NCBI GenBank assembly: GCA_039030125.1 | Contig: JBCCEV010000034.1 | Span: 1-29,632, forward strand | DNA from: JBCCEV01 sp039030125 | GTDB taxonomy: Bacteria; Pseudomonadota; Gammaproteobacteria; Ga0077536 | Reading direction: 5' to 3' | DNA length: 29,632 nt | Shown here: one piece after another, positions 15,109-22,963 of the stretch | Layout of the letters: each line of letters starts with the position of its first letter | Numbering within the stretch: position 1 is the first letter of the stretch | Position numbers and translations under genes: made by a program | The notes under the pieces: generated by a model | Told to the model about the DNA's origin: nothing | The model's input: the letters and a program-made list of their open reading frames with translations, nothing else | Databases searched by the model: none

Positions 15109-16191
15109 ATGAAGTACAGCATGCACGTTCACACGCGCGTGAGCGATTGGAAGATCATCAAGGAATTGGAGGACCTGGGCTACGACGCCGCATGGGTCCC
15201 AGATACACAAATGCTGTGGTCTGACTGCTATGTGACCATGGGCTTGGCGGCCGCCAACACTTCAAAGATCAGGCTCGGCACCGGCGTTGCAATTCCAGGA
15301 ACCCGCATTGCGCCGACCACCGCGCATTCGATTGCGACGATTAATCAAATTGCACCGGGGCGGGCTTTCTTGGGGATCGGCACCGGTCACACCGCCATGC
15401 GGGTGATGGGGCAGGACCCAATGCCTATCAAGGAGTTTCGCGAGTACATTCGCGTGCTGCGCGCCATGCTTGATGGCGAACCGGTGGACTACACCTATCG
15501 CGACAAGACGACGGAGATTGTGTGGCAGAACCACGGCGAAGGGTTTCGCAATATTGAGGACCGGATCCCGATCTATGTCGCGGGCAACGGTCCACTCGCG
15601 CTTAAAACGGCAGGCCGCTACGGCGACGGTTTGATCTCATTATTCAACGAGCGCGAAGACGTGCTCAGCTATCACCTAGGGCTCGTCAAGGAGGGCGCCG
15701 AGAAAGCCGGCCGGGCCGATGTGATGGACAACTTCCACACCACGACGCTAACAACGGCGGTGATCCTGAAGCCTGGTGAGAAGATGACCGATGACCGCAT
15801 CATCGAACTCGCCGGCTCATGGGTGGCGGTTTCGATTCATTTTGTGTTTGAGATTTGGCGCTACACCAAAGATGACGCCGTCGTGCCAGACTATATGAAA
15901 GGGATCTGGGAGGAGTATGTTGATCATGTTGAGAATCTCGAGATCCCGGAAGATAAATGGCACCAAGTAATCCATGAGGGGCATTGCTCCTTCTATCCGG
16001 CTGGCGAGAAGAAATTCATCACCCCTGAGATGATCGAAGGCTGCTGCATGGTTGGCGGACCCTCGGAAATTGCCGAACAAATCCGCGCCGCTGAAAAAAT
16101 TGGATTGGGCGAAGTCAGCTTGCTACCCCCGATCGCCCATGAGCGCGAAGTGATCAACGACTTCGCGAAGGAAGTCATGCCGCTCGTCTAG
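15109..16191 (+). CDS. Luciferase-like (LLM) F420- or FMN-dependent oxidoreductase
   Basis: A TIM-barrel LLM protein of 360 residues. Family hallmarks are the opening MKYSMHVHTRVSDW...KELEDLGYDAAWVPDTQ, the IRLGTGVAIPGTRIAPTTAH strand, the FLGIGTGHTAMRVMGQDPM flavin/F420-binding loop, and PIYVAGNGPLALKTAGRYGDG. That combination is nearest the F420-dependent methylene-tetrahydromethanopterin-reductase-like branch, but FMN use by a two-component monooxygenase cannot be excluded. The ATG at 15109 has GAGGGGAG just upstream; the frame upstream of it is rejected. It is followed after 23 bases by a DUF1330 gene with its own strong ribosome site, forming a two-gene unit. Confidence 0.9.
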   Translation: MKYSMHVHTRVSDWKIIKELEDLGYDAAWVPDTQMLWSDCYVTMGLAAANTSKIRLGTGVAIPGTRIAPTTAHSIATINQIAPGRAFLGIGTGHTAMRVMGQDPMPIKEFREYIRVLRAMLDGEPVDYTYRDKTTEIVWQNHGEGFRNIEDRIPIYVAGNGPLALKTAGRYGDGLISLFNEREDVLSYHLGLVKEGAEKAGRADVMDNFHTTTLTTAVILKPGEKMTDDRIIELAGSWVAVSIHFVFEIWRYTKDDAVVPDYMKGIWEEYVDHVENLEIPEDKWHQVIHEGHCSFYPAGEKKFITPEMIEGCCMVGGPSEIAEQIRAAEKIGLGEVSLLPPIAHEREVINDFAKEVMPLV

Positions 16192-16214
16192 CTCGTCCTC
16201 AAAGGAGAATAAAT

Positions 16215-16502
16215 ATGCCTGCCTATGGAATTGTTGATATCGAGGTTACTAATGCGGAAGCCATGGGGCCCTACATGGCGTCTGTAGCCGACACCGTTGC
16301 CGCGCACGGCGGTAAATACTTGGTGCGCGGCGGTGCTGCGGAGTGTATCGAGGGTGAAATGGGAAACCCCGTTAAGGTGGTGTTGGAGTTTCCCACCATG
16401 GATGCCTTGAAAGGTTGGTACCACTCGGCCGAATACAAGGAGATCCTTCCGAACCGTTTGGAGAACGCTTCGGGCAACTTCATTTTTGTCGAGGGCGTCT
16501 AG
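16215..16502 (+). CDS. DUF1330 family protein
   Basis: A 95-residue dimeric alpha/beta-barrel (ferredoxin-like) protein. The DUF1330 pattern is clear: PAYGIVDIEVTNAEAMGPYM, HGGKYLVRGG, then VVLEFPTMDALKGWYHSAEYKEI and a closing ASGNFIFVEGV. Its biochemical role is not established for the family, which is often found next to degradation enzymes. AAAGGAG lies eight bases before the ATG, and the gene follows the LLM oxidoreductase closely, so they are probably one transcript. A GC-rich stem-loop lies just past its stop. Confidence 0.9.
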   Translation: MPAYGIVDIEVTNAEAMGPYMASVADTVAAHGGKYLVRGGAAECIEGEMGNPVKVVLEFPTMDALKGWYHSAEYKEILPNRLENASGNFIFVEGV

Positions 16503-16512
16503 GCCAGCCTGG

Positions 16513-16534
16513 CCGGGCGGCTGTGGCCGCCCGG
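16513..16534. terminator. GC-rich stem-loop between convergent DUF1330 and GST genes
   Basis: CCGGGCGGC (16513-16521) pairs with GCCGCCCGG (16526-16534) around a TGTG loop, a 9-bp perfect stem. It lies ten bases past the DUF1330 stop and eleven past the GST stop on the other strand, the expected place for a shared transcription end. Neither side has a clear T run, so it may terminate poorly or act with Rho. Confidence 0.5.
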
Positions 16535-16545
16535 GTGCTGAAGGC

Positions 16546-17175
16546 CTAAGCGCTCGCGCTTGGGCGCTTCTGGAGCGTTTCGTGCCAGCGTTTGATATTG
16601 CCGCAGTGATCGGGCGTGACCAGGCCAACGGCGTTCGCGAAATCAATTGTGCACCAGGCCGTGATATCCGCGGCCGTAAAGCGGTCGCTGCCTAGGTACT
16701 CCGATTCGCCCAAGCGCTTTTCAATCTGTTCGTAAAACCAAGCGGTGCGTTTCGCGCCGCGCTCTACCAACTCGGGGATTGTTTTCAGATCGGTCATCCC
16801 CGGCATCGCGCGCTCGGCGAAGGGTTCCATCTTGTTGCGAAAGTGCTCGCCCACCGCACCCATGCCTTGTGATTCGGCGAAGCGCTCCCAAATCATGATT
16901 TGTGCCGTTTCCAATGGACTGTTGCCCAACAAATTCGGCTCCGGGTGATTCGCCTCGACATAGCTGAAGATTGCGGGCGCCTCGGCAATCACTGTGCCGT
17001 CATCGAGTTCGAGTGCCGGCAGCAAACCAAATGGATTCACCTTGAGGTAATCCTCTTTGAGATTTTCACCTTCCATGATGTTGATTTCCTGTTTTGGGCA
17101 TTCGATGCCTTTTTCCGCCAAGAAGATCCGGGCGCGTCGCGGGTTGGGTGCCATTTGGCAATCGTATAGTTTCAT
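16546..17175 (-). CDS. Glutathione S-transferase family protein
   Basis: A two-domain GST of 209 residues. The N-terminal thioredoxin fold is MKLYDCQMAPNPRRARIFLAEKG, with the cis-Pro loop NPFGLLPALELDDG and glutathione gamma-Glu contact segment IAEAPAIFSYVE (normally E-S). The C-terminal helical domain carries the N-capping FTAADITAWC near its end. GGAGGA precedes the ATG at 17175; upstream in-frame codons belong to the regulatory region. A NemR-type box lies about 34 bases before the start, which would make it responsive to electrophilic or quinone stress, consistent with conjugating reactive pathway intermediates. The subfamily is not assigned. Confidence 0.92.
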   Translation of the reverse strand: MKLYDCQMAPNPRRARIFLAEKGIECPKQEINIMEGENLKEDYLKVNPFGLLPALELDDGTVIAEAPAIFSYVEANHPEPNLLGNSPLETAQIMIWERFAESQGMGAVGEHFRNKMEPFAERAMPGMTDLKTIPELVERGAKRTAWFYEQIEKRLGESEYLGSDRFTAADITAWCTIDFANAVGLVTPDHCGNIKRWHETLQKRPSASA

Positions 17176-17208
17176 TGGTTCCTCCAAAGACCGGGGGCGG
17201 CCTAATGT

Positions 17209-17224
17209 TAGACCGATTGGTCCA
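17209..17224. promoter_or_regulatory. NemR-type operator (TAGACC-N4-GGTCCA) before the GST gene
   Basis: The bases TAGACCGATTGGTCCA match the published NemR box of E. coli (TAGACC-N4-GGTCTA) at 11 of 12 defined bases. The site lies about 34 bases before the GST ATG, where a promoter would be occupied. NemR is a TetR-family repressor released by electrophiles such as quinones and hypochlorite. No NemR homologue is in the window, so the regulator must be encoded elsewhere, or another TetR member uses this site. Confidence 0.5.
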
Positions 17225-17252
17225 GCGTTTTGTACAAGGTGGCGAGACGCAG

Positions 17253-17270
17253 CGGTGCGAATTCGCACCG
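17253..17270. promoter_or_regulatory. 18-base perfect palindrome downstream of the cupin gene
   Basis: CGGTGCGAATTCGCACCG is its own reverse complement. It lies 18 bases past the cupin stop and upstream of the GST operator, so it could be a transcript-end hairpin for the cupin gene or an operator. There is no T run on the minus strand after it, which weakens the terminator reading. Confidence 0.4.
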
Positions 17271-17287
17271 CCCGTCGAAAGATGGCG

Positions 17288-17914
17288 TTAGCCGATAGCG
17301 CGTTGGGTGATGGGCGCGACGAAATCTTCGTTTTCGGCGTCAACGGAGAAATGTTCTAACAATCCTGAGTCCTCAATTTCGCTCATCGCGTCTTTGCTGA
17401 ATTCCGCGCCTGGTGCATCCCCAGAGATCACGAACATTAGCAACGAGACCTCGTTGGTCGGGCCGTCAGTGATGTTTTCGAACCGGCGGATCATGCCGGG
17501 GGGAAAGGACACCACGTCGTAAGGATCGAGTTCGACCGATTCGACATTACCGGCTTCGTCTTCCCAACTGGCCTGCCAGCGCCCGGTCATTACGATGAAC
17601 GTCTCATTGGTGTCGTGGTTGTGCATCATCGGGCCCTTACCGGGAAGGGCTTCGCAGTAACCCAGATTGAATCCCTCGGAGATCTTGATCGAGGCCATGC
17701 GCGCCGCTTTAGCGCCCACCGGTGACATCATGCCTTCGTCCTCGCCTACCGGCGGCTGGAAACCGATCACATTAAATAAGGTCCGTACCGCGTCGGGCAT
17801 ATGTGAATCCGGGAGGCCGCCATCGAAACCTTTGAGTTCCGAAAAGCGGGCGACACGTTTCATCATTTCGTCGCGTTTTAGGTATTTGCGTGGGATCTGT
17901 TCTTCAAATGCCAT
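17288..17914 (-). CDS. Cupin-domain protein
   Basis: A 208-residue single-cupin protein. The metal motif H-x-H-x3-4-E is at about His98-Asn-His100...Glu104 in MMHNHDTNETFIVMTGRW, and the second cupin motif is ELDPYDVVSFPPGMIRRFEN with a distal FPPG turn. There is an N-terminal extension with FSELKGFDGGLPDSHMPDAVRTLF and a C-terminal acidic tail. Cupins include gentisate and other ring-cleaving dioxygenases, isomerases and binding proteins, so the reaction is open. GGAGGT precedes the ATG at 17914. It is divergent from the SDR gene across a region with an inverted repeat, suggesting shared control. Confidence 0.88.
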   Translation of the reverse strand: MAFEEQIPRKYLKRDEMMKRVARFSELKGFDGGLPDSHMPDAVRTLFNVIGFQPPVGEDEGMMSPVGAKAARMASIKISEGFNLGYCEALPGKGPMMHNHDTNETFIVMTGRWQASWEDEAGNVESVELDPYDVVSFPPGMIRRFENITDGPTNEVSLLMFVISGDAPGAEFSKDAMSEIEDSGLLEHFSVDAENEDFVAPITQRAIG

Positions 17915-17941
17915 GGTGACCTCCCCGATTTGTGGGCTCAT

Positions 17942-17966
17942 TTATCGCCTGCATACGATGCGATAA
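17942..17966. promoter_or_regulatory. Inverted repeat TTATCGC-N11-GCGATAA between divergent cupin and SDR genes
   Basis: Seven-base perfect arms (17942-17948 and 17960-17966) with an 11-base spacer lie 28 bases before the cupin ATG and 47 before the SDR ATG. The right arm overlaps a GATAAT hexamer that could be an SDR -10, and the left one is close to a minus-strand GATAAA. A dimeric regulator bound here would control both genes. The spacing resembles LysR or TetR sites, but no regulator gene is adjacent. Confidence 0.45.
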
Positions 17967-18013
17967 TGCAACTATAGAACAAAGTCACCGCAGCACGGGA
18001 GTAGAAAAGCACA

Positions 18014-18775
18014 ATGTCTGGGGAATTAGAGGGGAAAGTCGCCGTTGTAACGGGTGGCGCAAGTGGGATCGGTAAGGCTACCGTGGAAGCGATGAGCCGG
18101 GCTGGGGCGAAAGTGGCTATCGGCGATGTAAGCACCGCAGCAGGCGCGGAGCTCGCCGCCACCATTGAAACCAATGGGGGCGAGGCGTTATTCATGGAAA
18201 CCGACGTGGTGAGCGCGAGTTCCGTCGATGGCTTATTCGATGCGGTGATGGCGCGTTGGGGACGAGTGGATTGTGCGTTCAACAACGCAGGCGTTGAGGG
18301 CGAGTTTAAATTCACCATAGAGGCGAGCGAAAGCGATTGGGATCGCACCATCGCGATCAACCTCAAAGGCGTGTGGCTATGCATGCGCCGCGAGATCACG
18401 GAGATGGTCAAGACCGGCGGTGGCACCATCGTTAATACCGCTTCGGTGGCTGGCCTGGTCGGTTGGCGCGGCGCAGGCGCTTACTGTGCCACCAAGCACG
18501 GCGTTAATGGCTTAACGAAATCAGCCGCGCTTGAGTACGCCCGACAGGGCGTGCGCGTAAACTCGGTTTGCCCTGGCGTGATCGATACGCCTATGGCGTC
18601 GCGGGTAACCCAGGTAACCGGCAGTGCGCAGGACAAAATCTTGGCTAAACACCCGCAGGGCCGTTTTGGTGATCCTAAAGAAGTCGCGAATGCGGTGGTG
18701 TGGTTGTGCTCGGATGGTTCATCATTCACCACCGGTCACGCACTGACTGTCGACGGCGGATTTGTTACGCGCTAG
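18014..18775 (+). CDS. Classical short-chain dehydrogenase/reductase
   Basis: A 253-residue SDR with the full classical set: TGGASGIG at 13-20, an acidic residue in GDVS at about 38 that favours NAD(H), NNAG at 90-93, Asn116 in INLKG, the catalytic Ser144 in NTASVAG, and Tyr157-x3-Lys161 in AYCATKHG. The C-terminal CPGVIDTPMAS and TGHALTVDGGFVTR segments are typical. GGGAGTAGA precedes the ATG. It could oxidise a cis-diol or alcohol of the pathway, as ring-dihydrodiol dehydrogenases do, but the substrate is not visible. It ends five bases before the convergent HDOD-like gene. Confidence 0.93.
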   Translation: MSGELEGKVAVVTGGASGIGKATVEAMSRAGAKVAIGDVSTAAGAELAATIETNGGEALFMETDVVSASSVDGLFDAVMARWGRVDCAFNNAGVEGEFKFTIEASESDWDRTIAINLKGVWLCMRREITEMVKTGGGTIVNTASVAGLVGWRGAGAYCATKHGVNGLTKSAALEYARQGVRVNSVCPGVIDTPMASRVTQVTGSAQDKILAKHPQGRFGDPKEVANAVVWLCSDGSSFTTGHALTVDGGFVTR

Positions 18776-18780
18776 CGCCT

Positions 18781-20118
18781 TCAAGCGGCTTGCGAGGGTT
18801 GCTTGATCGAAGAGCGCGCGGCAAGGGCCTGACTGGTTGCTTTAGCGATCCGTTCGAAATCTTTAAACTCGGCGACCGAGGTGGTGTTCTTTGGTCGCAG
18901 TGCGACTAACATCGCCACCGGCTTGCCGTTAACGTTAACGCTATGGATAAAGCAGGGCGACTTGCCGGCTAATCGGCCGAGCTCTCCGCCGATTTCATGT
19001 TTGACCGCGGCGCCCTCAACCACCGACCCATCGAGTTCGGTAAAAACCTTGGCCAGTATTGGGCTTTGGGCAAGCTCAACGGTTAGCTTTTGGAATTCTC
19101 TGGGCAGCGCCGCGCCTTCGCTGAAGCGTAGCGCAAGTGATTCCTGACCCTTTTGCTTAACCAAGCACAAAGCGACCCGGAAACTAAACTCTGCCTCGAT
19201 CAGTTTGAGCGCGAATTTGAAGATCTCGCTCGATTTGCCATGTTCAAGCGCATAGCGCTGGAGTTTCTTCAGTCTTCGCTCGAGAGACGATTCTTGCTGC
19301 TGCTGCGCGCCCCTGGCTGACGGTTGTGCTTTGATCTGCTGAATTTTGGGCTCCGGCGGTGGGGTTTGTGGCTTGGCCGATGAGCATTCAAGCTCGGGCG
19401 CCGGGAGTGAGAGCAAGTTAATGGCGGCCCGGTAATTCCCGAACTGACGACCCTGGGAGGCGGCATGCACAATGGTTTGCTTCATCAAATGTTCGGCGTC
19501 CTCGGGCTCGAAGTGCGCGAACTCTGCGATCTCGCGAAAGATGTCGGCCAACTTTTCTTCGTCCCAAGCGTTTGTTGTCGCAGCCGCGATGCGATGACCA
19601 AACTCGATGCAACGTCCGCTAGCACAGAGGTCTTTGGCGGGCCGGGCCAACGGTGGCAGCCACTTAAGGGAATGCACCATCGCCTGATCCTGACCGCGGA
19701 TCGCCCCTTTGACTAAACCGCCGAATATAACTTCATCGGCATTTAGCCCTCTCAAACGGTGCGCCAGGCTTTGCGCCTGATACGCCCCGTGGTGCGCTGC
19801 CGATAATCTCAAACATTGATCCGCATCGCTGGTGGCAGGGAAGGATTTGGCGAGTGATAGAAAGTTTTCCAGACCCAGGATCAGGAGCGCTCGGTGGCCG
19901 GTGGTGGCGAACGCATTGGATTTTAAATCCGGTGTGCGATTAGCATTCGCCACGGTGTGAAAGGCGAGCGCGGGATCGCCGTGGATAATGTCTAAAGCCG
20001 AGCGGTTGGAGGCTGATTTACGGCCACGCATCGCATCGAGCGCTTCTAGCGTCGACTCAAGGACCGCAATTTTTGTTGATTTTTTAGCGCTATTTGTCGC
20101 CGGTGTCGCTGTGGGCAT
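18781..20118 (-). CDS. HDOD-like signalling protein with a C-terminal GAF-like domain
   Basis: A 445-residue cytoplasmic protein in two parts. Residues about 20-240 resemble an HDOD domain: SALDIIHGDPALAFHTVANANRT, then a RALLILGLENFLSLAKSFPA stretch like the helix after the conserved LG, and later HAASQGRQFGNYRAAINLL. A low-complexity linker rich in Pro/Gln (PPPEPKIQQIKAQPS...QQQQES) follows, then a helical and GAF-like C-terminal region with RVALCLVKQKGQESLALRF and CFIHSVNVNGKPVAMLVALRPK. HDOD proteins act in signalling, often lacking HD phosphohydrolase residues; none is obvious here. The ATG at 20118 is preferred over a TTG three codons earlier. No ribosome site is evident. The domain call is from pattern only. 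Confidence 0.6.
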   Translation of the reverse strand: MPTATPATNSAKKSTKIAVLESTLEALDAMRGRKSASNRSALDIIHGDPALAFHTVANANRTPDLKSNAFATTGHRALLILGLENFLSLAKSFPATSDADQCLRLSAAHHGAYQAQSLAHRLRGLNADEVIFGGLVKGAIRGQDQAMVHSLKWLPPLARPAKDLCASGRCIEFGHRIAAATTNAWDEEKLADIFREIAEFAHFEPEDAEHLMKQTIVHAASQGRQFGNYRAAINLLSLPAPELECSSAKPQTPPPEPKIQQIKAQPSARGAQQQQESSLERRLKKLQRYALEHGKSSEIFKFALKLIEAEFSFRVALCLVKQKGQESLALRFSEGAALPREFQKLTVELAQSPILAKVFTELDGSVVEGAAVKHEIGGELGRLAGKSPCFIHSVNVNGKPVAMLVALRPKNTTSVAEFKDFERIAKATSQALAARSSIKQPSQAA

Positions 20119-20179
20119 CGGAAGCAAAAACTAGAGGCTTGTCTCCCATGTCGGCCATGCGGGCCCAGGCTTTAGGTTT

Positions 20180-20794
20180 CTACACGCCAGCGTTGGTCAC
20201 CGATTTTTGGAACGCCGACCGCGCCGCGCAGCGCTGGTAGTAGGCGTCGACCCTGTCTAAGCCCTGGATTTGGTGCACTTCCTTGGCCAAATGCACGCTG
20301 TAACAGACCCCGGTATCAATCGCGCTGAAGCCTGATCCGAGTAAATATTCGCGCCCGTGGAGGTGTTTATCGAGCACTTCCAGGGCTTTCTCAAGGCGTT
20401 TTGACTCGAGTTTGATTACGATTTCAGAGCGCTTTTCCTCCGGAATAAAAACGCGCTGCTGCACCAGTGCGGCGCCGTGCACAGCAACGGTTTCGGCATA
20501 ATGCAGCCACTGTAGCCATTCGGCGCGCTCGGGATCCTCCGGCCCTCTAAACAATGTGCCATCGTCATAGCGCTCGCATAAATATTGGCAAATGGCGCCC
20601 GATTCAAACAAGGTCAGATCGCCATCAACTAATGCCGGCACACGGCCGAGCGGCGATACCGCGAGATACTCGGGCGTTCGTAATGCCTCCATGGTGAAAG
20701 GCATTTCGACCAATTCGTAGTCCAATCCCAATTCGTTGAGTAGCCAAAGCGATCTCGCCGAGCGCGCCCCTTTGACGTGATAGAGCGTAATCAT
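20180..20794 (-). CDS. Glutathione S-transferase family protein
   Basis: A second GST, 204 residues, distinct from the one at 16.5 kb. The N-terminal domain starts MITLYHVKGARSARSLWLLNELGLDYEL with candidate catalytic Ser in the ARSARS stretch, followed by the cis-Pro loop SPLGRVPALVDGDLTLFESGAICQYL with the glutathione-binding E-S pair intact. The C-terminal domain contains the GSGFSAIDTGVCYSVH N-capping box. Bacterial beta/theta-like GSTs of this size are common. The ATG at 20794 is preferred; a TTG at 20815 would add seven residues. It diverges from the small unknown gene at 20933. Confidence 0.9.
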   Translation of the reverse strand: MITLYHVKGARSARSLWLLNELGLDYELVEMPFTMEALRTPEYLAVSPLGRVPALVDGDLTLFESGAICQYLCERYDDGTLFRGPEDPERAEWLQWLHYAETVAVHGAALVQQRVFIPEEKRSEIVIKLESKRLEKALEVLDKHLHGREYLLGSGFSAIDTGVCYSVHLAKEVHQIQGLDRVDAYYQRCAARSAFQKSVTNAGV

Positions 20795-20932
20795 TGAATA
20801 AACGTCCAGTTGCAAACATAAACAATTGTAAGCGCCTTTCCTCCAGGGCTTTTGAGTCCCCTAGACTAGCGCTGTGATCGAATTGGCGAGAGTTCATTGT
20901 GCCCGGCGCGACCGGTCGCTGGTGACGTAAGC

Positions 20933-21352
20933 ATGAAAGACGCGATGGCGCACGACCTTTCTCCCGACGAGGCGATCGCAACGCCCGATCGGTTCAACCA
21001 CGGCAGGGATCCGTGTCCGTGGGGTGCGTTACTGGTTGAGCCGTCGGGAGAACTGCATGCCACCGAGCCGCCACAACGGGTGGTGAGTTTCAACCCGATC
21101 CTTGAGTCCTATTACGCGTGGGACTATGACGCGCCGCGGTGGTATTCCGCGGTGCCGAACAATCCCTCAGACATGGTGTTACGCTCGGATTTGCTGCGTA
21201 TTAGCCCCCGCTCAGGCTACGTGATCCATATTATGATTTGGGGCAGTGTGGACAACTCCGAGCGGGCAGTGTGGCAGATCCTTGCCAAGCAATGGCGTGA
21301 ACGGCGCAGTGGTTCCAAGCGCTCGCTTGAGAGTGACTATCGATTTACCTGA
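20933..21352 (+). CDS. Unrecognised 139-residue protein
   Basis: I do not recognise this protein. It is soluble, with no signal peptide or membrane helix, and is rich in aromatic residues in the middle (SFNPILESYYAWDYDAPRWYSAV). A strand-turn-strand LRISPRSGYVIHIMIWGSVDNSERAVWQIL follows, then a basic C-terminus. The ATG at 20933 is used; a TTG at 20897 is open in frame but lies in the divergent promoter region. Its stop is 15 bases before the methyltransferase ATG, so the two are probably one unit, and it may be an accessory to that enzyme. Coding character is supported by the tight spacing and by codon use like its neighbours. Confidence 0.6.
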   Translation: MKDAMAHDLSPDEAIATPDRFNHGRDPCPWGALLVEPSGELHATEPPQRVVSFNPILESYYAWDYDAPRWYSAVPNNPSDMVLRSDLLRISPRSGYVIHIMIWGSVDNSERAVWQILAKQWRERRSGSKRSLESDYRFT

Positions 21353-21367
21353 CCGGGGAGCCCGACA

Positions 21368-22189
21368 ATGCCCAACGAAAAACAAGTTTCAGAGCATTAT
21401 TCTCAAAACGATCTGATTGCCGGCATTGAAAAAGGTCTTGCCGCGCTCGGCAAAACCCCAGATACGGTGACGCTCGAAGACCTGGGACCCGTAGAGGAAT
21501 TCCATGTGGGTGGGCGGGACGCCACCCAATCGTTTTTGGACCAGATCGACATTCAAAGCAGCGATCATCTGCTTGATGTGGGTTGCGGCATTGGTGGGCC
21601 GAGCCGTTTCGTCGCCACGACCTATGGCTGCCAGGTTACCGGCGTGGATCTCACACCGGATTTCATCGATGCCGGTAACGAGATTTGTCGTTGGTTGGGA
21701 TTAACCAACGCAGTAACGCTTATGGTCGGTAGCGCGCTTGAGTTGCCGATGGACGATGCCTCGATTGACAAGGCTTACATGCTGCACGTCGGCATGAACA
21801 TAGCCGATAAAAATAGATTAATGCAGGAGGTGTATCGAGTCTTGAAGCCGGGGGGTGTTTTCGCCATCTTTGACATCATGCGCCAAGGTGAGGGTGATTT
21901 AGTATTCCCCGTGCCGTGGGCGTCCGAGGGATCGGGAAGCTCAGTGGCGAGTGCCGATGTGTACAAAAGCGCGATGGCGAGCGCTGGCTTTGAGATCACG
22001 GCGGAGCGCAATCGTCACCAGTTTGCCATTGAGTTTTTTGAGACCATGCAAAAGAAAAACGCAGACGGGCCGCCACCCCTTGGGCTGCATGTGATCATGG
22101 GGGCCGGTACGCCTGAGAAAATGAAAAACGTAAAAATGAACCTCGACAATGATCTGATCGCACCGGTCGAGTTGATTGGGAAAAAGTAA
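21368..22189 (+). CDS. SAM-dependent methyltransferase (class I, Methyltransf_11 type)
   Basis: A 273-residue class I methyltransferase. Motif I is LLDVGCGIGGPSRF at about 68-81, the acidic end of strand 2 is VTGVDLTPDFIDAGN, motif II-like GSALELPMDDASIDKAYMLHVGMNI follows, and motif III is EVYRVLKPGGVFAIFDIM. The general shape, with the HVGG opening and GMNI motif, is like the sarcosine/dimethylglycine or UbiE-like small-molecule methyltransferases. The substrate is not identified. GGGGAG lies seven to eight bases before the ATG. It sits behind the unknown gene at 20933 and converges on the SpeE-like gene. Confidence 0.9.
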   Translation: MPNEKQVSEHYSQNDLIAGIEKGLAALGKTPDTVTLEDLGPVEEFHVGGRDATQSFLDQIDIQSSDHLLDVGCGIGGPSRFVATTYGCQVTGVDLTPDFIDAGNEICRWLGLTNAVTLMVGSALELPMDDASIDKAYMLHVGMNIADKNRLMQEVYRVLKPGGVFAIFDIMRQGEGDLVFPVPWASEGSGSSVASADVYKSAMASAGFEITAERNRHQFAIEFFETMQKKNADGPPPLGLHVIMGAGTPEKMKNVKMNLDNDLIAPVELIGKK

Positions 22190-22201
22190 GGCAAAGCCGC
22201 G

Positions 22202-22912
22202 CTAGTCGAACGCCATATAGATCGTGTTGCTCGCCATATCATTTGAATAGGGGTTGGGAAAACGCACGATCTCACTCTCCGCATTTTTAAATACGCCGCC
22301 CAAAAGGTTGATGAATTCCGGTGCGGGCGGGTCATTCGACCAAATCGCGAAGATCCCTTGCTTGCTCAAATGTGACTTCAGCAATAGCAGATTGGCGCTT
22401 TCATAGAACGCGGCATTGCTTTTCGCGAGATGATGATCCGGCGCGTGATCGATATCTAATAAGATGGCGTCGAATTGTTTGCCGGGCTTGGCGTGATCAA
22501 AGCCGTCCTTTGCGAGCGCTAGCCCAAAGAAATCGCCGCAGACAAACCGGCAACGCGGATCATCGGTTAATTTTTTACCGAGCGGCACTAACTGATTTCG
22601 GTGCCACTCAATCACCGGGCCTAAAGCCTCGATAACGACGACTTCGCTGGTTTGCCGATGGTCGAGCGCGGCCGCGGCCGTGTAACCCAGGCCCAAACCG
22701 CCAACGACAATCGAGGCATTGGCAACATCCAAACGCGATAGGGCGAGTTCGGCCAGGGCGACCTCACCGGCGGTGAATAAACTCGACATGAGGAATTCGT
22801 CATTGAGCTGTACCTCATAGACAATGCCATCCGGCGCGCGCGATTCGGCGCGCCGCCGCAAGCTCACAGCCCCAAGCGGCGTTTGTTGATAATCCAGTTC
22901 CTCGAAGTTCAT
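22202..22912 (-). CDS. Spermidine-synthase-like (SpeE-fold) Rossmann protein
   Basis: A 236-residue protein built like the C-terminal catalytic part of spermidine synthases: an N-terminal beta-hairpin (VYEVQLNDEFLMSSLFTAGEVALAELAL) leading into a Rossmann core with the glycine loop VVGGLGLGYTAAAAL at about 69-83, VVVIEALGPVIEWHR, and DAILLDIDHAPDHHL, then AIWSNDPPAPEF. The GGGDG of true aminopropyltransferases reads GGLGLG, and the polyamine-binding segment is not convincing, so it is probably a methyltransferase-like SpeE relative. The ATG at 22912 is chosen. It diverges from the YaiI gene across only about 50 bases. Confidence 0.8.
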   Translation of the reverse strand: MNFEELDYQQTPLGAVSLRRRAESRAPDGIVYEVQLNDEFLMSSLFTAGEVALAELALSRLDVANASIVVGGLGLGYTAAAALDHRQTSEVVVIEALGPVIEWHRNQLVPLGKKLTDDPRCRFVCGDFFGLALAKDGFDHAKPGKQFDAILLDIDHAPDHHLAKSNAAFYESANLLLLKSHLSKQGIFAIWSNDPPAPEFINLLGGVFKNAESEIVRFPNPYSNDMASNTIYMAFD

Positions 22913-22963
22913 GGCGTCGTAACGGGTATGATGAGTCGATGAGTTTTAGTTTTAGTGCCAACC

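Noticed and set aside
16536..16570. Second short hairpin (AAGCGC-TCGC-GCTT) after the DUF1330 stem-loop as another terminator
   Set aside because: The stem is short, overlaps the GST 3' end and has no T run.
22202..22912. Authentic spermidine synthase
   Set aside because: The GGGDG loop reads GGLGLG and the polyamine-binding residues are not evident; only the fold is supported.
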